Positions 20,792 to 28,605 of a stretch of 64,000 nt of DNA are shown here, piece after piece. The first letter of the stretch is position 1. Each line of letters starts with the position of its first letter. A model generated the notes under the pieces. The model saw only the letters and a list, made by a program, of their open reading frames with translations, had not been told where the DNA came from and ran no database searches. This stretch comes from Comamonas sp. KCTC 72670 (GTDB taxonomy: Bacteria > Myxococcota > Myxococcia > Myxococcales > Myxococcaceae): contig BNCN01000006.1 in the NCBI GenBank assembly GCA_014656495.1, forward strand, positions 124,001 through 188,000, written 5' to 3'. A program made the position numbers and the translations under genes.

Positions 20792-22159
20792 TCAGTCCGT
20801 GCGCTGGCGGCTCTCGAAGCGGGTGTACTCGGCCAGGAACACCAGGTCGATGGACCCGATGGGGCCGTTACGCTGCTTGGCGACGATGAGCTCCACGGGG
20901 ATGACGGTGTTCGACTGCTGGGAGGGTTGCCCGTCCGGGCCCTCTTCGGCCGTCTCACGGTGGATGAACATCACCACGTCGGCGTCCTGCTCGATGGAGC
21001 CGGACTCACGGAGGTCGGACAGCAGGGGCTTGCCGTCCTTGCGGTCCTCCACCTTACGGCTCAGCTGACTGAGCGCGATGATGGGCACCTCCAGCTCCTT
21101 GGCGAGCTGCTTCAGTGCACGGGAGATTTCGGCGACCTCGAGCTGGCGGCTCTCCACCTTGCCCTTCTGGTGCATGAGCTGGAGGTAGTCGATGACGATG
21201 AGCGACAGGCGCGGGTCGCGCTGCTTCACGCGGCGGGCCTTGGCGCGCAAATCGAACGGGGACAGACCGCCGGAGTCGTCGATGTAGATGGGCGCGTTGT
21301 AGAGCGCGCCCGCCATCTCCTGGAACTTCTCCTCGTCATGCGGCGTCAGCCGGCCGCCGCGCAGCTTCTTCATGTCCACGCGCGCGGTGGAGGCCAGCAG
21401 ACGCATCAGCAGCTGGTCGGCGGGCATTTCGAGGCTGAAGATGCCGACGGCCTTGTTCTCCTTCAGCGCCGCGTGCACCGCGATGTTCATCGCGAAGGAC
21501 GTCTTGCCGATACCGGGACGCGCCGCGAGGATGATGAGCTCGCCGGCGTGCAGGCCCGTGAGCTGGTTGTCCAGGTCGATGTAGCCGGTGGACAGGCCCG
21601 TGATGCCCGTGGCCGCCGCCTTCATCTTGTCGAGCAGATCGAGCGTGTGCTCCATCAGCTCGCTGACCGGGCGCAGGTCGCCCTCGCGCTTCTTCTCCGC
21701 GAGGAGGAACACCTTGCGCTCGGCCTCGTCGAGCAGGACCTCCAGCTCGCCTGTCTCCTGGCTGGCGAGGTCCTGGATCTCCTTGCCCGCCTGGGCCAGA
21801 CGGCGGCGGATGGCCTGGTCCTTGACGATCTGCGCGTACTGGACCGCGTTGGACGCGATGGGCACCACCTGGTCCAGCCGCATCAGGTAGGCCGGGCCGC
21901 CCACCGACACCAGGTGGCCCAACACCTTCAGCTCCTCGGCCAGCGTCAGGTGGTCCACCTGTCGCGACTGGCCGTCGAGCTTGAGCATCGCCTCGAAAAT
22001 CTGGGCGTGCGCGGGGCTGGAGAAGTCCTCGGGGTGGACGACCTCGCCCACCCCGGCGATCAGCGTGTTGTCCGCCAGCACGGCGCCCAACACCGCGCGC
22101 TCCGCGGCGAGGTCCTCGTGGACCTTCCGACCCTCTCTCAACTCGTGGACGTTCTCCAT
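20792..22159 (-). CDS. dnaB: Replicative DNA helicase DnaB
   Basis: Hexameric 5'-3' helicase that unwinds the replication fork. 455 residues, normal length. The N-terminal domain contains EDLAAERAVLGAVLADN and VDHLTLAEEL. The RecA-like motor has Walker A AARPGIGKTS (about 212-221), SLEMPADQLLMRLL, LIVIDYLQLM (Walker B) and the DLRESGSIEQDADVVMFIHR signature. No intein is present. The ATG at 22159 gives MENVHELREGRKVHEDL. A palindrome lies about 50 bp upstream. Confidence 0.97.
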   Translation of the reverse strand: MENVHELREGRKVHEDLAAERAVLGAVLADNTLIAGVGEVVHPEDFSSPAHAQIFEAMLKLDGQSRQVDHLTLAEELKVLGHLVSVGGPAYLMRLDQVVPIASNAVQYAQIVKDQAIRRRLAQAGKEIQDLASQETGELEVLLDEAERKVFLLAEKKREGDLRPVSELMEHTLDLLDKMKAAATGITGLSTGYIDLDNQLTGLHAGELIILAARPGIGKTSFAMNIAVHAALKENKAVGIFSLEMPADQLLMRLLASTARVDMKKLRGGRLTPHDEEKFQEMAGALYNAPIYIDDSGGLSPFDLRAKARRVKQRDPRLSLIVIDYLQLMHQKGKVESRQLEVAEISRALKQLAKELEVPIIALSQLSRKVEDRKDGKPLLSDLRESGSIEQDADVVMFIHRETAEEGPDGQPSQQSNTVIPVELIVAKQRNGPIGSIDLVFLAEYTRFESRQRTD

Positions 22160-22204
22160 GGCGGCTCGCCCACTCTACAGGCAGGGCTGACACAGCCAAG
22201 TTTT

Positions 22205-22220
22205 GCTACAAACCTGTAGC
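22205..22220. promoter_or_regulatory. Palindrome upstream of dnaB
   Basis: Perfect inverted repeat GCTACA-AACC-TGTAGC, between the end of the LytTR gene and dnaB, in an AT-richer patch. On the minus strand it is followed by an A-run rather than a T-run, so it is more like a protein-binding site in the dnaB promoter than a terminator. The protein is unknown. Confidence 0.4.
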
Positions 22221-22228
22221 ACGAACGC

Positions 22229-22999
22229 CTACCCCTCGAGTCCCCACCGCTGGAGGAACGCTTCACGCCACGTGCGGCTGAGGACGACCGAGCTGCCGTC
22301 CTCGAGGACGAGGATTCCGTCTCCGTGCGTCCAGGGCTCCAGGCGGGCCACGGCGTCCAGGTTGACGATGTCGCCCCGGTGGACCCGCACGAAGCGCGTG
22401 GGGTCCAGCCGTTCCTCCAGGCCCCGCAGCGTCTGACGCACCAGGTGCTCGCCCTGGGCGGTGTAGAGCCGGACGTACTTGTCCTCCGAGGACAGGCGCC
22501 AGACGTCCGCCAGGGGCAGTGGAACGAAGGCCTCGCCCACCTTCACCACCAGTCGCTCCAACGGGCGGCGCGGCTCCGCCCGGCCCAGGTCCGACAGGAG
22601 GGCCTGGAGGCGCGCCGTCTCCGGCAGGCCACTCTGGAGCACCGTGTAGGCTCGCTCCAACGCGCGGCCGAAGCGCTCGGCGTCGTAGGGCTTGAGGAGG
22701 TAGTCCACGGCTTGCGCCTCGAAGGCGGCGACCGCGAAGGCGTCGTAGGCGGTGGAGAAGATGACGGCGGGACAGTGCTCGGGGCCCAGGGCCTCCAACA
22801 CCTCGAAGCCGGTGAGGCCGGGCATCTGCACGTCGAGCACCAGCAGGTCCGGCCTGAGCGCCACCACGCGGTTCAGCGTCTCCGTTCCGTCTGACGCCTC
22901 GCCCTCCAGCACGAAGCGCGCGTCGTCCGCGAGCAGGCGCTTCACCTTGGCGCGGGCGGGGGCTTCATCGTCCGCCACCAGGACCCGGAAGCGCGTCAT
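22229..22999 (-). CDS. LytTR-type response regulator
   Basis: 256 residues. The receiver domain (1-125) has DDE at 10-12, the phosphoacceptor Asp56 in LLVLDVQMPG, and the Lys in YLLKPYD. The C-terminal LytTR DNA-binding domain (about 150-255) shows VWRLSSEDKYVRLYTAQGEHLVR, FVRVHRGDIVNLDAV and SRTWREAF. The ATG overlaps the stop of the upstream sensor kinase gene (ATGA, 22996-22999), so the two form a coupled LytS/LytT-like pair. These systems in other bacteria often respond to nutrients or cell-envelope state; signal unknown here. Confidence 0.93.
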   Translation of the reverse strand: MTRFRVLVADDEAPARAKVKRLLADDARFVLEGEASDGTETLNRVVALRPDLLVLDVQMPGLTGFEVLEALGPEHCPAVIFSTAYDAFAVAAFEAQAVDYLLKPYDAERFGRALERAYTVLQSGLPETARLQALLSDLGRAEPRRPLERLVVKVGEAFVPLPLADVWRLSSEDKYVRLYTAQGEHLVRQTLRGLEERLDPTRFVRVHRGDIVNLDAVARLEPWTHGDGILVLEDGSSVVLSRTWREAFLQRWGLEG

Positions 23000-24117
23000 G
23001 GCGCCGCCTCCCGAGGCAGCAACAGCGCCACGCGCGCGCCGCCCTCGGGGCCCTGTCCTCGCTCCAGCCGGGCCCGTCCGTCGTGGAGCAGCGCGAGGAC
23101 TCGCTCCAGGTGCGCCAGCCCCACGCCAGGGCCCGACGCGGGGGAGCGGCTCCCGAAACCCCGGCCCGTATCCTCCACCTCCAGCCTCCAGTCCGGGCCC
23201 TCCTCGCGGGCGCGGATGCGGACCTCCAGCGGCTCCGTCCGGTCCTGGTTGTGCTTCACCGCGTTGTCCACCAGCGCCTGCAGCGCGAAGCAGGGCACCT
23301 GCGCACGCTCCAGCCCCGGGGCCACGTCCCAGCGCACGGAGACGCGCTCACCGAAGCGCGCGGCCAGGAGCGCCACGAAGCGCGCGGCCTGGGTTCGCTC
23401 CTCCGTCAACGTCCAGGTGGCCTCACGCCGCTCCAGGCTGGCGCGCAGCAGCCCGCCCAGGTCGCTGAGCAGCCGGTCCGTGCGCGCGAGGTCCTCGTAC
23501 ATCACCGCGCTCACCGTGTTCAGCGCGTTGAAGAGGAAGTGCGGGTGCAACTGGCCCGTGAGCGCCTGGAGCTGGGCGGCGCGCAGCTCACCTTCCAGGG
23601 ACGCCTCGCGCAGCGCGCGCTCCTGCCGCTCCTTCCACGCCGTGAACAGGCTCACGAAGGTGGCGCCCAGGCCGTAGGAGATGAAGTCCTTCATCGCCTC
23701 CATGGGGATGCGGAAGGCCATCGCCCCGTAGTCATACGCGCCCCAGCCGAACAGCGCGTAGAGCACCTGCCGCGTGCCCGCCATCATCGCGATGTGCGCG
23801 GTGGTGTAGAGCAGGAAGGCCACCGCGTGGACGCCCAGGAACCGCCCCCAGCCCACGCGCGGGCCCGGCGCGTTGAGCACCGCCGTGAAGAGGATGGGCA
23901 ACACGGCCCAGGCGCCAAGCGCCCCCGTGAGCTCCCAGACGAAGGGCTGCAGCCCCGGCACGGTGCCCCGGTCCGCGAGGATGGTGAGGCACACCGTGAA
24001 CCCCAGCCACAGCCCCAGGAGCAGGCAGAAGCCCAGCAACACCAGCGCGGGGCGCGCGCGGAAGCGGGGCCATTGCCAGGACGGCGGCGCGGGGGCCTGG
24101 GGTGAAAGGGTCGGCAT
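22996..24117 (-). CDS. LytS-family sensor histidine kinase
   Basis: 373 residues. Four hydrophobic segments in the first 160 residues (ALVLLGFCLLLGLWLGFTVC, WAVLPILFTAVLN, VHAVAFLLYTTAHIAMMAG, YGLGATFVSLFTAW) form the sensing membrane domain. The His-kinase core has TGQLHPHFLFNALNTVSAV with phosphoacceptor His193, an N-box in ALVDNAVKHNQD and a G-box in VEDTGRGFGSR and GVGLAHLERVL. The start at 24117 places MPTLSPQAP before the first helix; the open frame extends further upstream but overlaps the preceding gene. Partner of the LytTR regulator; it lies 8 bp after the acyltransferase gene. Confidence 0.92.
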   Translation of the reverse strand: MPTLSPQAPAPPSWQWPRFRARPALVLLGFCLLLGLWLGFTVCLTILADRGTVPGLQPFVWELTGALGAWAVLPILFTAVLNAPGPRVGWGRFLGVHAVAFLLYTTAHIAMMAGTRQVLYALFGWGAYDYGAMAFRIPMEAMKDFISYGLGATFVSLFTAWKERQERALREASLEGELRAAQLQALTGQLHPHFLFNALNTVSAVMYEDLARTDRLLSDLGGLLRASLERREATWTLTEERTQAARFVALLAARFGERVSVRWDVAPGLERAQVPCFALQALVDNAVKHNQDRTEPLEVRIRAREEGPDWRLEVEDTGRGFGSRSPASGPGVGLAHLERVLALLHDGRARLERGQGPEGGARVALLLPREAAP

Positions 24118-24125
24118 GGGCGGGC

Positions 24126-25295
24126 TCACCCAGTATGCACCGGGCTCGTGGCCCCGGCGGGAAGCCTCGGCGCGGCGTGCGCCGTCATCCCGAAGCACGC
24201 TCGCAGCCAGGGCACCCGGGCCACCGCCAGGCACAGGCCCCACGTCAGGCCGAAGGACACCGTGAGCACCGCGAGGAAGAGCGTCCACGGGCCCACGCGC
24301 CAGGCGAGCAGCGCGAAGCCGACGACGACGATGACCGTCTGGTGGAGGATGTAGAAGGGGTAGGCCAGCTCGCGCGCGTGTCGGAGCCAGGGCTCGCGGA
24401 CGTGGATGCGGGCGCGCGCCCAGGCCAGGGCCGTCAGCATCACGAGCCACTGCAGCGCCGTGCGCCCGAGCGTCTCCGGAATGAAGGGGAACTCATCGGG
24501 CGGCACCATGATGGCGAAAATCACCGCGCTCGCGCCCAGCAGCGCCTTGCGCCGCGCCACGAGGTGCTCCCAGACGCGAGGGCACCGGCCCAGCAGGTGG
24601 CCGCCCAGGAAGAACAGGCCGTAGTGGATGAAGGCCCGCGGGTCGTCGAGGAGCGCGTGCGTTTGGGGGAAGTCCCGCAGCAGCACCTCGTTGAGCGCGA
24701 GCGGCGCGAACCCCCAGGCCACGTTCCACCCCCGGCACAGCCACGCCTCGGCCTTCAGGAGCCAGCGCTGTCCCGCCTCCGTGCGGAGCACCGCGAAGAG
24801 CGGCAGCGCGAGCACGCAGTAGACGAAGAGGTAGGCGACGAACCAGAGGTGGTGCCAGCTGAAGCTGCCAGCGGGGTAGGGCACGAAGCCCAACACGGAC
24901 GGGTAGAAGTCCGCGTAGCTCCCCTGGAACGTCCCGCGCTGGAGCCGCTCCACGTAGATTTGCGGCGGCACCACCACGAACATGCCGAACACCAGCGGCC
25001 CCAGGAGCCGCTTCACGCGGTCCTTCGTGAAGGTTCCCAGCGAGCGCCGCCGCAGGGCGAAGGCGGTGCCCAGGCCGGAGATGCACATCAGCAGCGGCAT
25101 GCGCAGGTGATGCAGCACCTCCATGGGGGGCTCCAGCCAGGGCAGGGCCTGCGGGCTCTTCACGTGCCAGCCCCAGGTGTTGAACATCATCCCCGTGTGG
25201 AACAGGTGCAGCAGGAGGATGCACACCACCCGGAGCCAGTCCAGGTCGGGGCGGTGGGCATCAGCGGGCGGGTGCGGCGCGGCGGCGGTGGGCAT
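24126..25295 (-). CDS. Acyltransferase-3 family membrane protein (OpgC/glucan-type)
   Basis: 389 residues, about ten transmembrane segments. The start LDWLRVVCILLLHLFHTGMMF carries the conserved first-helix histidine of membrane acyltransferases. MPLLMCISGLGTAFALRRR, HHLWFVAYLFVYCVLAL and LAYPFYILHQTVIVVVGF are characteristic. Such proteins transfer acetyl or succinyl groups to cell-surface glycans. It heads a likely operon with the LytS/LytTR pair (8-bp gap), suggesting envelope-modification functions under that system, though regulation by it is inference. ATG at 25295. Confidence 0.85.
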   Translation of the reverse strand: MPTAAAPHPPADAHRPDLDWLRVVCILLLHLFHTGMMFNTWGWHVKSPQALPWLEPPMEVLHHLRMPLLMCISGLGTAFALRRRSLGTFTKDRVKRLLGPLVFGMFVVVPPQIYVERLQRGTFQGSYADFYPSVLGFVPYPAGSFSWHHLWFVAYLFVYCVLALPLFAVLRTEAGQRWLLKAEAWLCRGWNVAWGFAPLALNEVLLRDFPQTHALLDDPRAFIHYGLFFLGGHLLGRCPRVWEHLVARRKALLGASAVIFAIMVPPDEFPFIPETLGRTALQWLVMLTALAWARARIHVREPWLRHARELAYPFYILHQTVIVVVGFALLAWRVGPWTLFLAVLTVSFGLTWGLCLAVARVPWLRACFGMTAHAAPRLPAGATSPVHTG

Positions 25296-25397
25296 TCGGG
25301 TGACTCCCTCCGCACCGGGATACGCACCTCACCCGCGGGGGCCCACGCGTTTGTCGCCAGCCGGACCTGGGGCGGCGCGAGACGGAGCGGGCCCCGT

Positions 25398-25435
25398 GAA
25401 AATGGAAAGGCCGCCCGGGTCTCCCCGGACGGCCT
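25398..25435 (-). terminator. Intrinsic terminator of rpsF-rpsR-rplI
   Basis: On the minus strand a 12-pair stem (25424-25435 with 25408-25419, one G-U pair) with a GAGA tetraloop is followed by TTTCCATTTT (25407-25398). It lies about 30 bp after the rplI stop. It is the best canonical terminator in the window. Confidence 0.85.
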
Positions 25436-25465
25436 CACCGAACAGCGTCGAGTCTCGACGGAGGA

Positions 25466-25909
25466 TTACTCCGGCAGGACCTCGAGCTTGATCTTCGCGA
25501 CCACGTCGCGGTGCAGGCGCAGCTCCACCTCGTAGTTGCCCAGGGCCTTGATGGGCTCGGGCAGGTGGATGTGGCGGCGGTCGATGCTCTGACCCTCGGC
25601 GGCAACCGCCTCCGCGATGTCCAGCGCCGTGACGGAGCCGAACAGCTTGTCCTGATCGCCCACGCGGCGCTTGATGCTCACCTTGATGGCGCCAATCTTC
25701 TTGGCCTGCTCCTCGGCGGCGCCCTTCAGCTTGGCGTTCCGAGCGGCGATGACCGCCTTCTCGTGCTCCAGCTGACGGAGGTTCTGCTCGCTGGCCAGAA
25801 CCGCCTTCTTGCGGGGCAGGAGGAAGTTGCGGCCGAAGCCGTCCTTCACGGTGACGAGCTCCCCGGACTTGCCCAGGTTCTCGATGTCCTCACGCAGAAT
25901 GACCTTCAT
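25466..25909 (-). CDS. rplI: 50S ribosomal protein L9
   Basis: 147 residues, normal length. N-terminal rRNA-binding domain MKVILREDIENLGKSGELVTVKDGFGRNFLLPRKKAV (L9 signature NLG..G..V.V..G..RN.L.P), central long helix AVIAARNAKLKGAAEEQAKK, and a C-terminal domain with KLFGSVTALDIAEAV and LPEPIKALGNYEVELRLH. Last gene of the rpsF-rpsR-rplI operon, followed by the terminator. Stabilises the L1-stalk region and reading frame. Confidence 0.97.
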   Translation of the reverse strand: MKVILREDIENLGKSGELVTVKDGFGRNFLLPRKKAVLASEQNLRQLEHEKAVIAARNAKLKGAAEEQAKKIGAIKVSIKRRVGDQDKLFGSVTALDIAEAVAAEGQSIDRRHIHLPEPIKALGNYEVELRLHRDVVAKIKLEVLPE

Positions 25910-25936
25910 GTTCAGTCTCCTGTGCGGACCGGCGGA

Positions 25937-26323
25937 CTAGCCGACCACCGCGTTGTAGGGGAGGAGCGCGATGCCGCGAGCGCGCTTGATGGCCACCGCC
26001 ACCTCGCGCTGGTGCTTGGCGCAGTTGCCGGAGATGCGGCGGGGGATGATCTTGCCGCGCTCGGTCACGAAGTACTTCAGCGTGGCCTGGTCCTTGAAGT
26101 CCACCGACGCGTTCTTCTCCGCGCAGAACCGGCAGACCTTCTTGCGGCCGAAGCCACGGCCACCGCCGCGCTTGTCGTCGTCACCGCCCAGCCCGCCGCC
26201 GCGGTCGCCGCGATCACCACCGCGGTCACCCCGGTCACCACCGCGCGAACCACCACCGCCGAAGCCACCACCGCTGCGGGCGGCGGGGGCAGAGGCCGTC
26301 TTGCTATCCGTTCCGTTGCTCAT
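25937..26323 (-). CDS. rpsR: 30S ribosomal protein S18 with a long Gly/Arg/Asp-rich N-terminal extension
   Basis: 128 residues against about 75 in most bacteria. The S18 core begins at [11 protein letters not shown] (about residue 61) and includes [41 protein letters not shown]. The CRFC and NCAKH cysteines make it a zinc-binding (C+) S18. The preceding 58 residues are low complexity with [15 protein letters not shown] repeats and RGG boxes like those of RNA-binding proteins; the DNA shows matching GGTGACCGCGG-type repeats around 26180-26260. S18 binds S6 and the 16S platform. The extension may contact mRNA or the S6 tail. Middle gene of the operon. Confidence 0.95.
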   Translation of the reverse strand: MSNGTDSKTASAPAARSGGGFGGGGSRGGDRGDRGGDRGDRGGGLGGDDDKRGGGRGFGRKKVCRFCAEKNASVDFKDQATLKYFVTERGKIIPRRISGNCAKHQREVAVAIKRARGIALLPYNAVVG

Positions 26324-26374
26324 GAGCGTTCTCGTATCCTGGAATGGTCTCTAGCGAATTGACCCAGGAAGCCC

Positions 26375-26851
26375 TCAGGCCTCCTCGGACGACTCCTCGT
26401 CGGAATCGCCGCCCTGCTCCTCGGAACCCTCGGAGCGGAAGCCGCCCTCGCGGTCCGCGGGAGCGCCCGGACGGGTCTCCTCCACGTCGCCGGCCAGCTT
26501 CACGTCCTCGAGCACCGGACGCGTCTCGGGGTCCACCTCGTCCGCGATCTTCACGGAGATGTAGCGGGTGACCTCGTCCAGGTTGCGGAGGTTGCGCTCG
26601 ATTTCCGCCACCAGCTTCGCGCCGCCCAGGAAGTGGGTGTGCACGTAGATGGCGCGGGGCTGCTTCGCCACGGGGAACAGGGTCTTCTTCTTGCCCCACA
26701 CCGTGAAGCGGATGACCTTGCCACCCTCGCGGGAAACGATGCCGCGGACGCGCTCCTTGAGCTTGTCCACGTTGTCGTCCGTCAGGTCCGGCTTGACCAG
26801 GAAGATGGTCTCGTACTCACGAAGCCGCGTCGCGGCCTGCGTCTCAGCCAT
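26375..26851 (-). CDS. rpsF: 30S ribosomal protein S6 with an acidic C-terminal tail
   Basis: 158 residues. The S6 core has YETIFLVKPDLTDDNVDKL, VIRFTVWGKKKTLFPVAKQPRAIYVHTHFLG (by parts, the conserved WGKKKL-like and Y-h-h-F strands), and an NLRNLDEVTRYISVKI segment. The final 50 residues are an acidic, disordered-looking tail ending EEQGGDSDEESSEEA. The ATG at 26851 follows GGGGAGAG. The open frame continues upstream to 27010, but the S6 homology and Shine-Dalgarno fix the start. Partner of S18; first gene of the operon, preceded by a promoter and a structured leader. Confidence 0.96.
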   Translation of the reverse strand: MAETQAATRLREYETIFLVKPDLTDDNVDKLKERVRGIVSREGGKVIRFTVWGKKKTLFPVAKQPRAIYVHTHFLGGAKLVAEIERNLRNLDEVTRYISVKIADEVDPETRPVLEDVKLAGDVEETRPGAPADREGGFRSEGSEEQGGDSDEESSEEA

Positions 26852-26880
26852 TGTTTTCTCTCCCCTTGGGGTCGAGTGCC

Positions 26881-26897
26881 CTCCGGCGAATCCGGAG
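26881..26897 (-). promoter_or_regulatory. Hairpin in the rpsF leader, possible S6:S18 autoregulatory element
   Basis: A perfect 6-bp stem (CTCCGG/CCGGAG) with a 5-base loop lies about 30 nt before the rpsF start, directly before the Shine-Dalgarno region. Many bacteria control rpsF through a leader bound by the S6:S18 dimer; position and CCG content fit, but I cannot confirm the known consensus fold. Confidence 0.35.
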
Positions 26898-27042
26898 AGC
26901 GGGGAAACGGTCAGCAGGCCAGGGGGCCCACCACCGGGGACGGGAAACCGCGCGCCCGTCTCCTTCGCGCTACGTCCCGTGTACCAACACGGGAAGCTGG
27001 AAAAGAACATCCCACCGGGTCATCCCCGATGAGGGAACGGGC

Positions 27043-27071
27043 CTTCTATGGGGGCCCCCCGGCCAAGTCAA
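27043..27071 (-). promoter_or_regulatory. Sigma-70-type promoter of rpsF-rpsR-rplI
   Basis: On the minus strand TTGACT (27071-27066), a 17-base spacer and TAGAAG (27048-27043). Transcription would start near 27036, giving a leader of about 185 nt. The same TTGAC-N17 layout appears upstream of tdk and nrdA. Confidence 0.6.
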
Positions 27072-27092
27072 GCGGCCGGGCGCCCCGGCCGC
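27072..27092 (-). terminator. Hairpin after pth
   Basis: Perfect 9-bp stem (27072-27080 with 27084-27092) with a 3-base loop, 24 bp past the pth stop and directly abutting the rpsF -35 box. It would separate pth from the rpsF transcript. Confidence 0.55.
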
Positions 27093-27115
27093 CCGCCTGG
27101 GGCACTTCGGGCGGA

Positions 27116-27691
27116 TCAGGCCTTTCGGTTGAACCGGTTCATGGCCACCGACAGGCCCTCGCGAATCCAGAGCTCCGTCATGTCCATGGCCCGGTCGATG
27201 AGCGCGTCCAGCTCCCGGCGCTCGCCGTCGTCGAAGTTGGACAGGACGTAGCCGGCCACGCGCTCGCGGGCGTTGGGGCCCTCCGGCTTGCCAATGCCGA
27301 AGCGCAGGCGGATGAAGCCCTCGTCGCCCAGGCTGGAGACAATGCTCTTGAGGCCGTTGTGGCCGCCGCTGCCGCCGCCCGCCTTGAGCTGCAGCCGGCC
27401 CAGGGGCAGGTCCAGCTCGTCGTGGATGACGAGCACGTCCGCCACCGGCACCTTGTAGAAGCGCGCGGCCTCCGCCACCGAGCGGCCTGACAGGTTCATG
27501 AACGTCTGGGGCTCCACGAAGAGGACGCGCTCGCCCGCGAGCGTGCCCTGGCCCACCTTGGCGGCGAACTTCTCCTGGTTCAGGCTCGCCTTGGCCCGCG
27601 AAAGCAGCGCCTCCACCACCATGAACCCGATGTTGTGCCGGTGCCGCTCGTACTCGCGCCCCGGATTGCCCAGCCCGACGATGAGCTTCAT
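27116..27691 (-). CDS. pth: Peptidyl-tRNA hydrolase
   Basis: Recycles tRNA from peptidyl-tRNAs dropped by stalled ribosomes. 191 residues, normal size. [27 protein letters not shown] has the catalytic His19 and Asn9; [15 protein letters not shown] contains the conserved F-KP-TYMN-type loop (here EPQTFMN), [11 protein letters not shown] holds the catalytic Asp, and [12 protein letters not shown] is the final signature. Lies downstream of rplY on the same strand, as in Bacillus ctc-spoVC. Confidence 0.96.
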   Translation of the reverse strand: MKLIVGLGNPGREYERHRHNIGFMVVEALLSRAKASLNQEKFAAKVGQGTLAGERVLFVEPQTFMNLSGRSVAEAARFYKVPVADVLVIHDELDLPLGRLQLKAGGGSGGHNGLKSIVSSLGDEGFIRLRFGIGKPEGPNARERVAGYVLSNFDDGERRELDALIDRAMDMTELWIREGLSVAMNRFNRKA

Positions 27692-27714
27692 GACGTGGCT
27701 CCCGAAACGAGAAA

Positions 27715-27744
27715 CGGGGCCAGCCCCTTACCGGGCCAGCCCCG
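27715..27744 (-). terminator. Possible terminator between rplY and pth
   Basis: Two copies of an 11-base GGGCCAGCCCC element (within 27716-27727 and at 27733-27743) can fold into an imperfect hairpin on the minus strand, followed by TTTCTCG. It would reduce read-through from rplY into pth. Confidence 0.4.
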
Positions 27745-27772
27745 CTCCAGGAAGACAGCGGGTGACGACAGC

Positions 27773-28432
27773 CTACTTCTTCGCGGGGGCCTTCGCGGCG
27801 GCGGCGGGCGCCTTCGCGTCCTTGGCCGGGGCCGCGGCGGCGGCGGCGGCGGCCGGGCCCGCCTCGGCGGCCTCGGGCGCGCTGATGACGGCCAGGGTGT
27901 AGTTGACGTTCGTCTTCACCGACACGCCCTCGGGCAGCTTCACATCGTTGATGTGGAGCACCTCGGTGATCTTCATCGGGGTGACGTCCACCTCGATGCG
28001 CTCGGGGATGGCCGCGGGCAGCGACCAGACCTCGATCTCACGGCGGGCCTGGGTGAGCAGACCGCCGTCGGCGACGCCCTGCGCGCGGCCGGTGAGGACG
28101 ATCGGCACCTTGACCTTCACCTGCTCGTTGGCGCGCACGTCCAGGAAGTCGGCGTGCAGGATGGCGCGGGTGACGGGCTCCATCTGGTAGTCCTTGAGGA
28201 GCACCTGACGGTCGCCGCCCGCCACCTTGATGGTGATGAGGGTGTTGAACTTGTGCGGGGTGTTGATGGCCTGGCGGACCGCCTTGGGGTCCACGGAGAT
28301 GTGCACCGGCTTCTCCAGGTGCTTTCCGTAGACGACGGCGGGGATCAGCCCCTCGGCGCGCAGGCGGCGGGCAACGCCCTTGCCGGAACCTTCACGCGAC
28401 TTGGCCTCGAGGGTGCTCGTATTGGCGGACAT
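27773..28432 (-). CDS. rplY: 50S ribosomal protein L25/general stress protein Ctc
   Basis: 219 residues, the long TL5/Ctc form. N-terminal 5S-rRNA-binding domain: LEAKSREGSGKGVARRLRAEGLIPAVVYGK, then HVLHADFLDV-type segment RAILHADFLDV. C-terminal beta domain has IEVDVTPMKITEVLHINDVKLPEGV and ends in an Ala/Lys/Pro-rich tail (AAAAAAAAPAKDAKAPAAAAKAPAKK, low complexity from about residue 192). Binds 5S rRNA. It sits between prs and pth, the Bacillus prs-ctc-pth order. Confidence 0.95.
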   Translation of the reverse strand: MSANTSTLEAKSREGSGKGVARRLRAEGLIPAVVYGKHLEKPVHISVDPKAVRQAINTPHKFNTLITIKVAGGDRQVLLKDYQMEPVTRAILHADFLDVRANEQVKVKVPIVLTGRAQGVADGGLLTQARREIEVWSLPAAIPERIEVDVTPMKITEVLHINDVKLPEGVSVKTNVNYTLAVISAPEAAEAGPAAAAAAAAPAKDAKAPAAAAKAPAKK

Positions 28433-28605
28433 GGAATCCTCACGAATGGGACAGCGGGTGCCACCGGCGGCCCTGGCGCTCTCGGCATCCCGCCCCAGTG
28501 GCGGGCCCCGAAGACGGCGCCTGTGAAGGCCTCCGATGGAGGGCCGTGCACATGCCAGCCGGAGGGCTTGGAGTCAAGCCGTCCGGCGGGCGTGCGGGCG
28601 CCGGC

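Noticed and set aside
22205-22220. Palindrome as a terminator of the LytTR gene
   Set aside because: On the transcribed strand it is followed by an A-run instead of a T-run; kept only as a possible binding site.
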